From Synergistales bacterium (lineage in GTDB: Bacteria > Synergistota > Synergistia > Synergistales > Aminobacteriaceae), in NCBI GenBank assembly GCA_025997955.1, contig BNVH01000070.1, positions 1 through 19,572 of the forward strand: a DNA stretch of 19,572 nt, written 5' to 3'. A program made the position numbers and the translations under genes. The notes beneath the pieces were generated by a model, which was given only the letters and a program-made list of their open reading frames with translations, ran no database searches and had not been told where the DNA came from. Below are positions 1 to 7,306 of this stretch, one piece after another (the stretch's first letter is position 1; the number at the start of each line of letters is the position of its first letter).

Positions 1-279
1 TCCCTTGCCGTGATAAGGCTCAGGCGGACGATAAGCGCGAATAACAGCACAAACCTCACCCACGACCTGTTTGTCTATGCCCTTGACAACAAACTTGATG
101 GGGTTCTCGACCGTAATCTCTATTCTCACCTAATAGAATACGATCCTCCCAAAGGAATAGAGATTACGGTCGAGAACCCCATCAAGTTTGTTGTCAAGGG
201 CATAGACAAACAGGTCGTGGGTGAGGTTTGTGCTGTTATTCGCGCTTATCGTCCGCCTGAGCCTTATCACGGCAAGGGA
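1..279. repeat. Perfect 125-bp inverted repeat (fold-back) at the window edge
   Basis: Bases 1-125 are an exact reverse complement of bases 155-279, with a 29-base spacer (126-154). The right arm is ordinary rplF coding sequence; the left arm is the same sequence backwards, where the middle of rplF should be. The inner end shares a few bases (tattc) with the expected rplF sequence, as seen at template-switch junctions. I infer an amplification or assembly chimera rather than biology. The open frame that begins at base 10 is created by this fold-back and its first ~37 codons are meaningless. Confidence 0.93.
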
Positions 280-336
280 ATTCGTTATTCGGACGAGAAC
301 GTTCTTCGTAAGGCCGGCAAGACCGGCGCCAAGTAG
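121..336 (+). CDS. rplF: 50S ribosomal protein L6, C-terminal 71 residues (5' truncated)
   Basis: This is the C-terminal half of ribosomal protein L6, a primary 23S rRNA-binding protein of the large subunit near the factor-binding region. The readable part starts at Tyr-Ser-His, corresponding to the family's GYSH motif. It continues through PPKGIEITVE, then VKGIDKQVVGEV and the diagnostic RPPEPYHGKGIRY box, and ends in KAGKTGAK. The upstream ~100 codons are missing because bases 1-125 are a fold-back copy of the gene's own 3' part. The stop is followed after 20 bases by rplR, the usual spc-operon order. The identity is certain; the true 5' boundary of reliable sequence is somewhere in 121-126. 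Confidence 0.93.
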   Translation, partial: YSHLIEYDPPKGIEITVENPIKFVVKGIDKQVVGEVCAVIRAYRPPEPYHGKGIRYSDENVLRKAGKTGAK

Positions 337-356
337 TGGGGCGAGGTGAGCTCATA

Positions 357-722
357 ATGAAGAAAAAAAGCAGAAACCAGATGCGCGTAGTGCGCCATGA
401 CCGTCTGCGCCGCACTCTCGCCGGTACCGCCGATACTCCTCGTATGGCCGTTTATCATAGCCTGAGTCATATTTATGTTCAGTTTATCGACGATGATCTT
501 GGGCATACTCTCGTTGCGGCGTCTACTTTAGAGAAGGTCGTAAAAGAAGCGGTAAAGGGAACCTGCAACGTCGAGACTGCCAAGGCGCTTGGCAAATTGG
601 CGGCTGAGCGCGCTAAGGCGAAGGGCATAGAGAACGTGGTCTTCGACAGGGGCGGACATATGTATCATGGGAAAGTCAAAGCTCTTGCGGACGCGGCTCG
701 TGAAGCCGGCCTCAAGTTCTGA
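357..722 (+). CDS. rplR: 50S ribosomal protein L18
   Basis: L18 binds 5S rRNA and joins it to the large subunit. The protein is 121 residues, normal for the family, with a basic N-terminus (MKKKSRNQMR, RHDRLRR) and the family patterns RMAVYHSLSHIYVQFIDD and ENVVFDRGGHMYHGKVKALADAAREAGL. I chose the ATG at 357 because a good GAGGTGAG ribosome-binding site lies just before it and L18 proteins start with a short Lys/Arg-rich tail. An in-frame GTG at 336 would add seven unlikely residues. It lies 20 bases after rplF and 18 before rpsE, within the co-transcribed spc operon. Confidence 0.96.
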   Translation: MKKKSRNQMRVVRHDRLRRTLAGTADTPRMAVYHSLSHIYVQFIDDDLGHTLVAASTLEKVVKEAVKGTCNVETAKALGKLAAERAKAKGIENVVFDRGGHMYHGKVKALADAAREAGLKF

Positions 723-740
723 TAGGAGAGGTTTGCTGAT

Positions 741-1268
741 ATGAGTGGACAGTTACTCAGAAAAAAAATTGATGCCAAGAGTTTGGAGCTTACGGAGCGC
801 GTCGTATCCATAAACCGCGTCAGCAAGGTCGTAAAGGGCGGTAAGCGTTTCAAGTTTGCCGTTCTTGTGGTGGTCGGCGACGGACGGCAGTACGTCGGAG
901 TCGGCATAGGCAAAGCCAAGGAAATTTCCGAGGCCGTGCGCAAGGGAATAGAGAAAGCCGGGAAAGACCTCGTAGAACTCAAGCGTATGGGCGATACCCT
1001 GCCGCACCCGGTGCAGGGCGAGTTTGGCGCGGCAAGCGTTCTTTTGAAGCCGGCGCCTGCCGGAACCGGAGTCATAGCGGGCGGCGTGGTTCGCGCTATA
1101 ATGGAGTTGGGCGGGGTCAAGGACGTTGTCACCAAAGTCGTCGGACGTACGTCCAATGCCATAAACGTCGCTTGGGCTACGCTTGAGGCCTTGAAAGAGA
1201 GCCGCACTGTAGACGAGATATTCAAACTGCGCGGCAAAAAAACCTCGGAGCCGACAGCGGCGGAATAG
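741..1268 (+). CDS. rpsE: 30S ribosomal protein S5
   Basis: S5 is a small-subunit protein at the mRNA entry side, involved in decoding accuracy. The protein is 175 residues. The N-terminal double-stranded-RNA-binding-like domain is visible around residues 20-85 (RVSKVVKGGKRFKF, VVVGDGRQYVGVGIGKAKE). The C-terminal S5 fold follows with AASVLLKPAPAGTGVIAGG and RTSNAINVAWATLEAL. The start ATG follows a GGAGAGG site at about 725-731. It sits between rplR and rpmD as in nearly all bacteria. Confidence 0.97.
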   Translation: MSGQLLRKKIDAKSLELTERVVSINRVSKVVKGGKRFKFAVLVVVGDGRQYVGVGIGKAKEISEAVRKGIEKAGKDLVELKRMGDTLPHPVQGEFGAASVLLKPAPAGTGVIAGGVVRAIMELGGVKDVVTKVVGRTSNAINVAWATLEALKESRTVDEIFKLRGKKTSEPTAAE

Positions 1269-1278
1269 GAGGGAACTC

Positions 1279-1458
1279 ATGGCTACAATAAAGGCGAAAT
1301 GGATCAAAAGCGCCATAGGGTTTTCTTATCGCCAGAAGAGAACCATAAAAGCGTTGGGGTTTACAAAGCTGAATTCTGTCGTTGAGCATGAGGATACTCC
1401 TCAGGTTCGCGGCATGATGGAGAAGGTTCGTCATTTGGTCGTGGAGGTTAAATCATGA
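1279..1458 (+). CDS. rpmD: 50S ribosomal protein L30
   Basis: This is a 59-residue protein of the large subunit. It begins MATIKAKWIKSAIGFSYRQK and continues with RTIKALGFTKLNSVVEHEDTP and RGMMEKVRHLVVEV. These are the L30 landmarks: KS.IG...Q..T..ALGL..(L)N..V.H.DTP..RGM...V.HLV.V. An AGGAGGG site at about 1267-1273 precedes the ATG. The stop codon overlaps the rplO start (ATGA, 4-base overlap), indicating translational coupling. Its position between rpsE and rplO is the standard one. L30 is absent from some lineages, so its presence is mildly informative. Confidence 0.96.
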   Translation: MATIKAKWIKSAIGFSYRQKRTIKALGFTKLNSVVEHEDTPQVRGMMEKVRHLVVEVKS

Positions 1459-1895
1459 ATCTGCAGGATCTCAGATCGGTCAAAGGGTCTAAGCACGCGG
1501 CTAAGCGTTTGGGTCAGGGAATAGGCAGCGGGACCGGCAAGACCTCCGGCAAAGGTCACAAGGGACATAAATCGCGTACCGGCGGAGGAGTTCGCCCAGG
1601 TTTCGAGGGAGGCCAGATGCCTCTGGCGCGTCGCGTGCCTAAGCGCGGTTTCAACAACGCGCGTTTTGCCGTGGAGTATCAGGTTGTCAACTTGGACAGA
1701 TTAGACAAGGTGGAGAGCGGAGAGATTTCCTTAGAGACGCTTTATGGCGCCGGTATTGTAAAATCGCGCGCGCTTCCAGTCAAGATTTTGGCCGACGGAG
1801 ATGTGACCCGTCCGCTTACATTTAAAGTTGGGGCCATCAGCGAGAAGGCGAAGCGGAAAATTGAGGCGGCAGGCGGGAAGGTAGAGGTGATCTAA
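1455..1895 (+). CDS. rplO: 50S ribosomal protein L15
   Basis: L15 is a late-assembling large-subunit protein with a long Gly/Lys/Arg-rich extension that threads into 23S rRNA. The 146-residue product has the classic N-terminus (LRSVKGSKHAAKRLGQGIGSG, then GKGHKGHKSRTGGG and GFEGGQMPLARRVPKRGF) and a compact C-terminal domain ending KRKIEAAGGKVEVI. It overlaps rpmD by four bases. Its 3' end contains a GAGGTGATCT sequence (about 1884-1893) that serves as the ribosome-binding site for secY, so the two genes are tightly joined. Confidence 0.97.
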   Translation: MNLQDLRSVKGSKHAAKRLGQGIGSGTGKTSGKGHKGHKSRTGGGVRPGFEGGQMPLARRVPKRGFNNARFAVEYQVVNLDRLDKVESGEISLETLYGAGIVKSRALPVKILADGDVTRPLTFKVGAISEKAKRKIEAAGGKVEVI

Positions 1896-1896
1896 G

Positions 1897-3204
1897 GTGT
1901 TCGGATCCCTCGGGGACGCCTTTAGGCTTCCTGACCTGAAGAGGCGTATTCTTTTCACGATAGGAGCGCTTTTCATTTTCAGGCTTGGGGCTCACATACC
2001 TACGCCCGGCATTGATTCGCAAGCTATGTCGGAGTTGTTCCGAGGCGGCGGCGGGATATTGGATCTCCTGAATATATTTTCGGGGGGCGCGCTCGGTCGG
2101 TTCAGTATTTTTGCCCTTGGCGTAGCGCCTTACATTAACTCTAGCATCGTTATGCAGCTCTTGGTCGTCATATTTCCGTATCTTGAGAAGCTGCAAAAGG
2201 ACAACGAAGAAGGCCGCAAAAAAATAATTCAGTGGACGCGCTACGGGGCTATTCTTTTTGCCGTTATACAGGCCATCGGAATGACTACGTGGCTTGGAAG
2301 CGTCGGTGTTTTTTCCGGGGCTTTTTTTGACGCGATCATTGTCGTTGTCACGGTTACAGCCGGGTCTGTAGCCGTAATGTGGCTTGGAGAGGAACTTTCC
2401 GACCACGGCGTTGGCAACGGAATCTCTCTTTTGATTTTCGCCGGCATAGTGGCGCGCATTCCAGGAGCTATCGGACAGTCTTGGAATCTGATTCGCGCCG
2501 GCTCCATGAACATTCTTGCTTTGCTATTTGCGCTTATTTTGATGGTAGTCGTTGTGGCGGGTTGTATCCTGCTTCAAGAGGGACAAAGACGCCTTCCGGT
2601 GCAATACGCAAAGAGAGTTGTGGGCAACAAGGTCTACGGTGGGCAGAGCACGTTTATCCCGCTGAAGGTCAACCAATCCGGCGTTATCCCTATAATCTTC
2701 GCCGGCTCCATCACGATGTTCTTTGTCATGTTCGCGCGTATGATCAGCGAGCAATTCGCTAATTATTTTCAGTTTACGCCAAATGGAACTTGGTATCAAA
2801 ATCTAGTTTACTGTATCGTAAGCACGGCTTTGGTTGTTTTCTTCTCGTATTTCTACACGGCCGTAGTCTTCAATCCAGATGATATAGCTAACAACATGAA
2901 GAAATACGGCGGTTTTATTCTCGGTATACGACCCGGGAAACCGACGTCCGACTATATAGCGAAAGTCATGGAGAGAGTTACTTTGGGTGGAGCGGTGGCC
3001 TTGGCTGTTTTGGCTTTGCTCCCGAACTTCATGTCAGGGGCTATGGGTATAAGAGGCTTTTATTTTGGCGGAACGGCCGTTCTTATCGTTGTCGGCGTAG
3101 CGTTAGACACTGTGCACCAGGTTGAAGCCCAGCTTTTGATGCGCCATTATGACGGCATTCTCAAGAAGTCCGGCGGCAAGTCTGGCAGCTTGCTTCGTAT
3201 GTAA
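1897..3204 (+). CDS. secY: Preprotein translocase subunit SecY
   Basis: SecY is the pore-forming subunit of the SecYEG channel in the inner membrane. The 435-residue protein is the usual length and has about ten hydrophobic segments. Recognisable parts are the N-terminal RRILFTIGALFIFRLGAHIPTPGID, the plug and TM2 region (LNIFSGGALGRFSIFALGVAPYINSSI), GNGISLLIFAGIVA, the loop QEGQRRLPVQYAKRVVG, VNQSGVIPIIFAGSI, and the C-terminal cytosolic loop FNPDDIANNMKKYGGFILGIRPGKPT. Translation starts at a GTG one base after the rplO stop, supported by the strong Shine-Dalgarno inside rplO. It lies in the usual place upstream of adk and map. Confidence 0.97.
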   Translation: MFGSLGDAFRLPDLKRRILFTIGALFIFRLGAHIPTPGIDSQAMSELFRGGGGILDLLNIFSGGALGRFSIFALGVAPYINSSIVMQLLVVIFPYLEKLQKDNEEGRKKIIQWTRYGAILFAVIQAIGMTTWLGSVGVFSGAFFDAIIVVVTVTAGSVAVMWLGEELSDHGVGNGISLLIFAGIVARIPGAIGQSWNLIRAGSMNILALLFALILMVVVVAGCILLQEGQRRLPVQYAKRVVGNKVYGGQSTFIPLKVNQSGVIPIIFAGSITMFFVMFARMISEQFANYFQFTPNGTWYQNLVYCIVSTALVVFFSYFYTAVVFNPDDIANNMKKYGGFILGIRPGKPTSDYIAKVMERVTLGGAVALAVLALLPNFMSGAMGIRGFYFGGTAVLIVVGVALDTVHQVEAQLLMRHYDGILKKSGGKSGSLLRM

Positions 3205-3233
3205 TGGATTTGTCGAGAGGGCTTTAGACTACT

Positions 3234-3875
3234 ATGAGAATGGTTCTTTTGGGCGCGCCGGGGTCTGGCAAGGGTACGCAGGCGGACTTATTGAAAGATA
3301 AGTACGCTTGTGCTCATATCTCAACAGGCGATATATTCAGACGCAATCTCTTGGCAAAGACGGAGCTCGGTGTCAAAGCCGGAGAGTTTATGAACAGGGG
3401 CGAGCTCGTTCCTGACGAAATTGTCATAGGCATGGTGAAAGACAGGCTTCGTGAAAGCGACGCTACCGGGTTCCTTATGGATGGCTTTCCTCGCACTATT
3501 CCTCAGGCCGAAGCGTTCGGTGTTATGTTAGAGGAGCTTAAAACCCCTCTTGACGCCGTTGTCCTTCTTGATATTGACGAGGAGATTTTAGTGGGCCGTC
3601 TTACAAATCGCAGAACGTGCCGCGCTTGCGGCAAGATATGGAATCTCTTGTCCATGAAGGGTGACAATCTGTCGCCCGGTTGCCCTGAATGCGGCGGAGA
3701 GTTGTATCAAAGAGACGATGACGCGGAGCTTGTGATACGCAACAGACTTAAAGTCTATAACGATCAGACATCTCCTCTCGTCTCTTGGTATGCCAAAACC
3801 GGGAAACTCTATACCATTGAGGCCTCCGCTTCTCCCGATGAAACGCTGAAGAAGATACAGGCGGCTTTGGGTTAA
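3234..3875 (+). CDS. adk: Adenylate kinase, zinc-containing long form
   Basis: This cytosolic enzyme interconverts ATP + AMP and 2 ADP. The protein is 213 residues. The P-loop GAPGSGKGT is at residues 7-15, the AMP-binding STGD at 30-33, and DGFPRT at 83-88. The LID domain carries four cysteines (C129, C132, C150, C153) in the CxxC...CxxC arrangement that binds structural zinc, characteristic of Gram-positive and some other adenylate kinases. RNRLKVYNDQTSPLVSWY is the conserved C-terminal region. A GAGAGGG site precedes the ATG. The stop overlaps the map start by one base (TAATG). Confidence 0.97.
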   Translation: MRMVLLGAPGSGKGTQADLLKDKYACAHISTGDIFRRNLLAKTELGVKAGEFMNRGELVPDEIVIGMVKDRLRESDATGFLMDGFPRTIPQAEAFGVMLEELKTPLDAVVLLDIDEEILVGRLTNRRTCRACGKIWNLLSMKGDNLSPGCPECGGELYQRDDDAELVIRNRLKVYNDQTSPLVSWYAKTGKLYTIEASASPDETLKKIQAALG

Positions 3876-4651
3876 TGTTGCGACTTAAAACGTCTGACGA
3901 GTTAAAAAAAATGAGGGAAGCCGGAGGGGTAGTGGCTGACATTCTGAACGCGTTGCGTGATGTTGTGCGCGCTGGCGTTACTACCGCGGAGTTAGACGAC
4001 GTTGCGAACCATTATATTCGGCAATGCGGGGGTAAGGCGTCTTTTAAAGGGTATCGCCCCAGCCGTGAGCAGACACCGTTTCCCGGAGCCGTGTGTGTCT
4101 CCATTAACGAAGAAGTGGTTCATGGTTTCCCGTCAAAGACGCGTTTTCTTGAAGACGGAGATATTGTCAGCGTCGATGTCGGGGTTTTCTTGAACGGTTA
4201 CCACGGTGATGCGGCCTGCACTTATCCTGTGGGCGCCATAAGCCCGGAGCGAGCCAAGCTATTGTCCGTTACGGAAGAATCTCTTTCGCGCGCTATAGCC
4301 GCGGCCGTATTGGGCAATACCGTAGGAGATATTGGTTACGCGGTGGAGAGTTACGTCAAGTCGCAAGGTATGGGAGTGGTTCGTGATTATACCGGGCATG
4401 GAGTTGGCCGCTCTCTGCATGAGGCTCCTCAAGTTCCGAACTTTGGGAAACCGAAAGACGGCGTCACTTTGTTGAGGGGAATGACTTTGGCCATAGAACC
4501 CATGGTCATGACCGGAGAGGAAGCAATAAAAGTCGGGGCGGATAACTGGCTTGTTGTCACTGCTGATGGTTCCGATGCCGCGCATTTTGAGAGGTCTGTT
4601 GTCATAACTGACGACGGGCCCGAAATTTTGACCCCATGGGTAAGCCTTTAG
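3875..4651 (+). CDS. map: Methionine aminopeptidase, type I
   Basis: Map removes the initiator methionine from nascent proteins whose second residue is small. The 258-residue product has the five metal ligands of the pita-bread fold: D101 (VSVDVGVFLNGYHGD), D112, H175 (YTGHGVGRSLHEAPQVPN), E208 (LAIEPMV) and E239 (HFERSVVIT). The catalytic-site histidine H83 lies in the segment NEEVVHGFPS. There is no N-terminal zinc-finger extension, so it is the short form. It begins in the adk stop codon and ends 16 bases inside the next gene, so adk-map-KOW gene are probably translationally coupled. Confidence 0.97.
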   Translation: MLRLKTSDELKKMREAGGVVADILNALRDVVRAGVTTAELDDVANHYIRQCGGKASFKGYRPSREQTPFPGAVCVSINEEVVHGFPSKTRFLEDGDIVSVDVGVFLNGYHGDAACTYPVGAISPERAKLLSVTEESLSRAIAAAVLGNTVGDIGYAVESYVKSQGMGVVRDYTGHGVGRSLHEAPQVPNFGKPKDGVTLLRGMTLAIEPMVMTGEEAIKVGADNWLVVTADGSDAAHFERSVVITDDGPEILTPWVSL

Positions 4652-4962
4652 ATGGATACCTTGTGGGGCAGCTTGTTGTCTCCAAGAGGGGTAAAGATGC
4701 CGGACATTCATACGTGATTGTCGGTTTTTTGGGCGGGAGCAGGTTGGCTTTGGCTGACGCGAGGAGATTTAACGTAGCGAGTCCGAAGTCCAAAAATCCG
4801 AAGCATATTCAGCCTACGGGGCGTGTTATCGCCGAGTTGAAGATGTTGGCTGATGCCGGGAAAAACATTGATCACGGAGTGTTTCGCCGTTACTGCGGCG
4901 AACTTGGGGTTTGCGGGCGCGCTTATCGGAGCAGAGAGGCAGATGATGTGAATGGCGAATAA
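4636..4962 (+). CDS. KOW-domain RNA-binding protein (L14e-like), spc-operon type
   Basis: This small basic protein (108 residues) has a KOW-type motif near its N-terminus, roughly residues 8-40 (VGQLVVSKRGKDAGHSYVIVG, then SRLALADA). Such L14e-like proteins are regularly found between map and infA in Bacillota and relatives and are presumed to bind RNA or the ribosome; their exact role is not established. The ATG at 4636 lies inside the end of map (16-base overlap), and the gene runs 11 bases into infA. Homologues commonly begin close to the VGQLV segment, so the start is approximate. The C-terminal half (KHIQPTGRVIAEL, RRYCGEL) is a family feature. Confidence 0.85.
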   Translation: MGKPLDGYLVGQLVVSKRGKDAGHSYVIVGFLGGSRLALADARRFNVASPKSKNPKHIQPTGRVIAELKMLADAGKNIDHGVFRRYCGELGVCGRAYRSREADDVNGE

Positions 4963-5188
4963 AGAGGCGGGAGTCAAAGAAGAAGTAATAGAGGCGAAAG
5001 GTGTTGTATCCGAGCCTCTTCCCAACGCTATGTTTCGTGTGGAATTAGAGAACGGACATAAGCTTTTGGCTCACGTGTCGGGGAAGATGCGTATGCATTT
5101 TATCCGAATACTGCCCGGCGACAAGGTTTTAGTGGAGATTTCCCCCTATGATCTCACGCGTGGGAGAATTATCTATCGTTATAAATAA
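4952..5188 (+). CDS. infA: Translation initiation factor IF-1
   Basis: IF-1 occupies the A site of the 30S subunit during initiation. The 78-residue protein is a single S1/OB-fold domain: EVIEAKGVVSEPLPNAMFRV, then GHKLLAHVSGKMRMHFIRILPGD, KVLVEISPYDL and TRGRIIYRYK, all close to consensus. The N-terminus is about six residues longer than the usual 72-residue form (MANKEAGVKEE). The ATG overlaps the end of the KOW-domain gene. It is followed after 41 bases by rpmJ, the common infA-rpmJ-rpsM-rpsK arrangement. Confidence 0.97.
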   Translation: MANKEAGVKEEVIEAKGVVSEPLPNAMFRVELENGHKLLAHVSGKMRMHFIRILPGDKVLVEISPYDLTRGRIIYRYK

Positions 5189-5229
5189 GTGTTTCATGGC
5201 GCTATTCTTTCTATCGAGAGGTGTAGATT

Positions 5230-5355
5230 ATGAAAGTAAAACCATCGGTTAAACCGATATGTGAATTTTGTCGTGTCATCAGGCGGCGCGGTGTGGTTTT
5301 TATCATTTGCAGTCGTGATGCGCGTCACAAACAGAGGCAGGGTGCGAGGAGGTAA
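5230..5355 (+). CDS. rpmJ: 50S ribosomal protein L36, zinc-binding form
   Basis: This is a 41-residue basic protein of the large subunit. It starts MKVKPSVKPICEFCRVIRR and has the zinc ligands C11, C14, C27 and H33 (CEFC...ICSRDARH), so it is the C+ form that needs zinc. L36 is usually 37-38 residues; this one has a slightly longer Arg/Gln-rich tail (KQRQGARR). A GAGAGGTG ribosome-binding site lies just upstream. Its stop is seven bases before the rpsM ATG, and its last codons (AGG AGG) supply the Shine-Dalgarno of rpsM. Confidence 0.96.
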   Translation: MKVKPSVKPICEFCRVIRRRGVVFIICSRDARHKQRQGARR

Positions 5356-5362
5356 TTTAGGT

Positions 5363-5740
5363 ATGGCTCGAATTGCAGGAGTAGATCTCCCCAGAGACAA
5401 GCGTATAGAGATAGCGCTTACTTATATTTTCGGAATTGGTTTGCCTTCTTCTCAGAAAATCTTGGCCAAAACCGGTGTAAACCCGGATACGCGGGTCAAG
5501 GATTTGTCGGAGGAGGACGCGCAGAAACTTCGCCGCGAGATTGAGGACGCCTACAGAGTGGAGGGCGACCTTCGCCGCGAGGTCTCCATGAACATAAAGC
5601 GTCTTATCGACATTGGATGCTATAGGGGTATCAGGCATAAACTTGGTCTTCCCGTGCGCGGTCAAAAAACAAAGACCAACGCCCGGACTCGTAAGGGGCC
5701 GCGCCGTACCGTCGCTAACAAGAAAATGGCCACGAAGTAG
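5363..5740 (+). CDS. rpsM: 30S ribosomal protein S13
   Basis: S13 sits at the head of the 30S subunit and contacts the P-site tRNA and the large subunit. The 125-residue protein begins MARIAGVDLPRDKRIEIALT, followed by YIFGIGLPSSQKIL, a helix-two-turns-helix region, and the basic C-terminal tail with RGIRHKLGLPVRGQKTKTNARTRKGPRR. The ATG at 5363 is preceded by GAGGAGG (5347-5352) and matches the universal S13 N-terminus; in-frame codons further upstream belong to rpmJ in another frame. It is the first gene of the classical alpha-operon set. Confidence 0.97.
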   Translation: MARIAGVDLPRDKRIEIALTYIFGIGLPSSQKILAKTGVNPDTRVKDLSEEDAQKLRREIEDAYRVEGDLRREVSMNIKRLIDIGCYRGIRHKLGLPVRGQKTKTNARTRKGPRRTVANKKMATK

Positions 5741-5794
5741 GGGTGGCAATCCGCGCCCCAGAGTAAGACATTCGTTGATAGGGAGGACTGACTT

Positions 5795-6187
5795 TTGGCT
5801 AAGAGAACTGTCCGTAAGGGCAAGAAGCGCGAAAAGAAAAATATAAGTTATGGTGTTGCGCATATTTATTCCACTTTCAACAATACGATAATGTGTATAA
5901 GTGACAGAGTCGGAAACATTTTGTCGTGGGCCAGCGGCGGCAACGTTGGCTTTAAGGGTACCAGAAAATCTACGCCTTTTGCCGCTCAGATAGCGGCGCA
6001 GCAGGTGGCTAAGGGTGCCCAAGAAGTGGGGATGCAGGAGATAGACGTTATTGTCAAAGGACCGGGGCCAGGTCGCGAGTCGGCTATTCGCGCGCTTCAG
6101 ATGGCCGGCCTTCAGGTTAATCAGATTAAGGACGTTACGCCTATTCCTCATAATGGCTGTCGTCCTCCAAAGAGGCGTCGCGTCTAA
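5795..6187 (+). CDS. rpsK: 30S ribosomal protein S11
   Basis: S11 is part of the 30S platform near the E site. The 130-residue protein has an AKRTVRKGKKREKKN lead, then the core YGVAHIYSTFNNTIMCISD, GNILSWASGGNVGFKGTRKSTPFAAQ and the C-terminal GPGPGRESAIRAL...DVTPIPHNGCRPPKRRRV. The latter is among the most conserved ribosomal sequences. It starts with TTG, seen clearly after a GGGAGG site (5781-5786), which is an uncommon start for a ribosomal protein gene. In many bacteria rpsD would come next; here only 89 bases separate it from rpoA. Confidence 0.97.
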   Translation: MAKRTVRKGKKREKKNISYGVAHIYSTFNNTIMCISDRVGNILSWASGGNVGFKGTRKSTPFAAQIAAQQVAKGAQEVGMQEIDVIVKGPGPGRESAIRALQMAGLQVNQIKDVTPIPHNGCRPPKRRRV

Positions 6188-6224
6188 AAAAGCGCTATAT
6201 ATTTATGCTAAGAACAAGCCCGGT

Positions 6225-6260
6225 CGTCGGCAAGGGTCGCGATACATACCCTTGTCGTCG
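6225..6260 (+). promoter_or_regulatory. Hairpin in the rpsK-rpoA leader
   Basis: The 89-base gap between rpsK and rpoA contains an inverted repeat. Bases 6228-6237 (CGGCAAGGGT) pair with 6248-6257 (ACCCTTGTCG) around a 10-base loop, with one G-U pair, and two more outer pairs are possible across a mismatch. No T-run follows, so it is not a standard terminator. It ends about 17 bases before the rpoA start, so it could affect rpoA translation or RNA processing. The function is inferred from position only. Confidence 0.4.
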
Positions 6261-6276
6261 AAGATAGGAGCATGAT

Positions 6277-7299
6277 ATGTTGGGAACACTGGAAATCGAG
6301 CGTCCTGAGATAAAAGTGGAAGAAAGTACGCGCACGCCCACATACGGTCGTTTGGTTATAGAACCTTTAGAGCGTGGATACGGAAACACGCTTGGAAACG
6401 CGTTGCGTCGTGTTCTGCTTTCCTCTATTCAAGGCGCGGCTGTGACGGCGATTCGTATTGAGGGTGCGCTTCATGAGTTTAGTACAGTTTCGGGTGTGCG
6501 CGAGGACGTCATAGAGATTTTGATGAACTTAAAGCATGTTCCGGTTCGCTCTTATGCCCCGCGCTGCACTCTTCATCTGGAGCTTGACGGCCCAAAGGAC
6601 GTGAGCGCGGCAGACCTTCAGCAAGCGCCCAGTGAAGGCGGCGAGCTCAAGTTTGTAGATCCCGACGCCAAGATCTGCACATTGGAAGAAGGCGCTCACG
6701 TGGAGATGGATATTTACATTGAGCAAGGCATGGGCTATATATCGTCCGAACGTCCGCGCCCCACTTGGCCACTACCCATCGACGCGCTTTTAGCCGACGC
6801 TGTTTTTGCTCCCGTGTTGCGCGTAAACTATGCCGTAGAAGCGGCGCGCGTTGGTCAGAGGACGGACTTCGAGCGACTTGTGATAGACCTTTGGACTAAC
6901 GGCGTGGTGACGCCCGAAGCCGCTGTTCACGAAGCCGCCCAGATTATACGTACTTATTTTGATTATGTCGTGGTAAGCCTTGACGATAACGTAGGAATAG
7001 ACGGCGGCGGTACGGTGGTCGTGAAACCCGAACCCGGTTTAGACGGCAGGGCAGGACCTATACCGCCCGGAGTAGATCCTAAACAGCCGGTGCGGAACTT
7101 GGAGCTTTCAATTCGCAGCGAAAACTGTCTGCTACGCGGAAATATTCATACCATAGGCGACCTTTTGCAAAAATCCAGAGATGATCTGCTGAAGATTCGC
7201 AACTTAGGTAAAATATCCCTTAAAGAGATAGGGGAGAGGCTTGACGCGCTCGGTCTGCACCTGCGCGAGAAGAGTCAAAAAACACCGAAGGAGGACTAA
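6277..7299 (+). CDS. rpoA: DNA-directed RNA polymerase alpha subunit
   Basis: Two alpha subunits nucleate RNA polymerase assembly, and their C-terminal domains bind UP elements and activators. The 340-residue protein is slightly longer than the usual 310-330. The N-terminal domain shows YGRLVIEPLERGYGNTLGNALRRVLLSS (23-50) and HEFSTVSGVREDVIEILMNLK (66-86), and is followed by a Gly/Pro-rich linker (about 243-271). The C-terminal domain has LSIRSENCLL with R280 and N283 matching the DNA-contacting Arg and Asn, the helix-hairpin-helix KIRNLGKISLKEI, and a Lys-rich tail. A GATAGGAG site precedes the ATG. rplQ follows after seven bases. Confidence 0.97.
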   Translation: MLGTLEIERPEIKVEESTRTPTYGRLVIEPLERGYGNTLGNALRRVLLSSIQGAAVTAIRIEGALHEFSTVSGVREDVIEILMNLKHVPVRSYAPRCTLHLELDGPKDVSAADLQQAPSEGGELKFVDPDAKICTLEEGAHVEMDIYIEQGMGYISSERPRPTWPLPIDALLADAVFAPVLRVNYAVEAARVGQRTDFERLVIDLWTNGVVTPEAAVHEAAQIIRTYFDYVVVSLDDNVGIDGGGTVVVKPEPGLDGRAGPIPPGVDPKQPVRNLELSIRSENCLLRGNIHTIGDLLQKSRDDLLKIRNLGKISLKEIGERLDALGLHLREKSQKTPKED

Positions 7300-7306
7300 C
7301 AATCCC

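Noticed and set aside
10..120. Open frame fused to the N-terminus of the L6 fragment, starting at an ATG at base 10
   Set aside because: It is the reverse complement of downstream rplF sequence; the frame continues only because of the fold-back artefact.
5261..5362. Extended N-terminus for S13
   Set aside because: These codons are rpmJ in another frame; S13 starts at 5363 with its usual MARIAGV and a GAGGAGG site.
5357..6151. 264-codon antisense open frame opposite rpsM and rpsK
   Set aside because: It is a shadow of two highly conserved ribosomal genes, without a recognisable protein family or ribosome-binding site.
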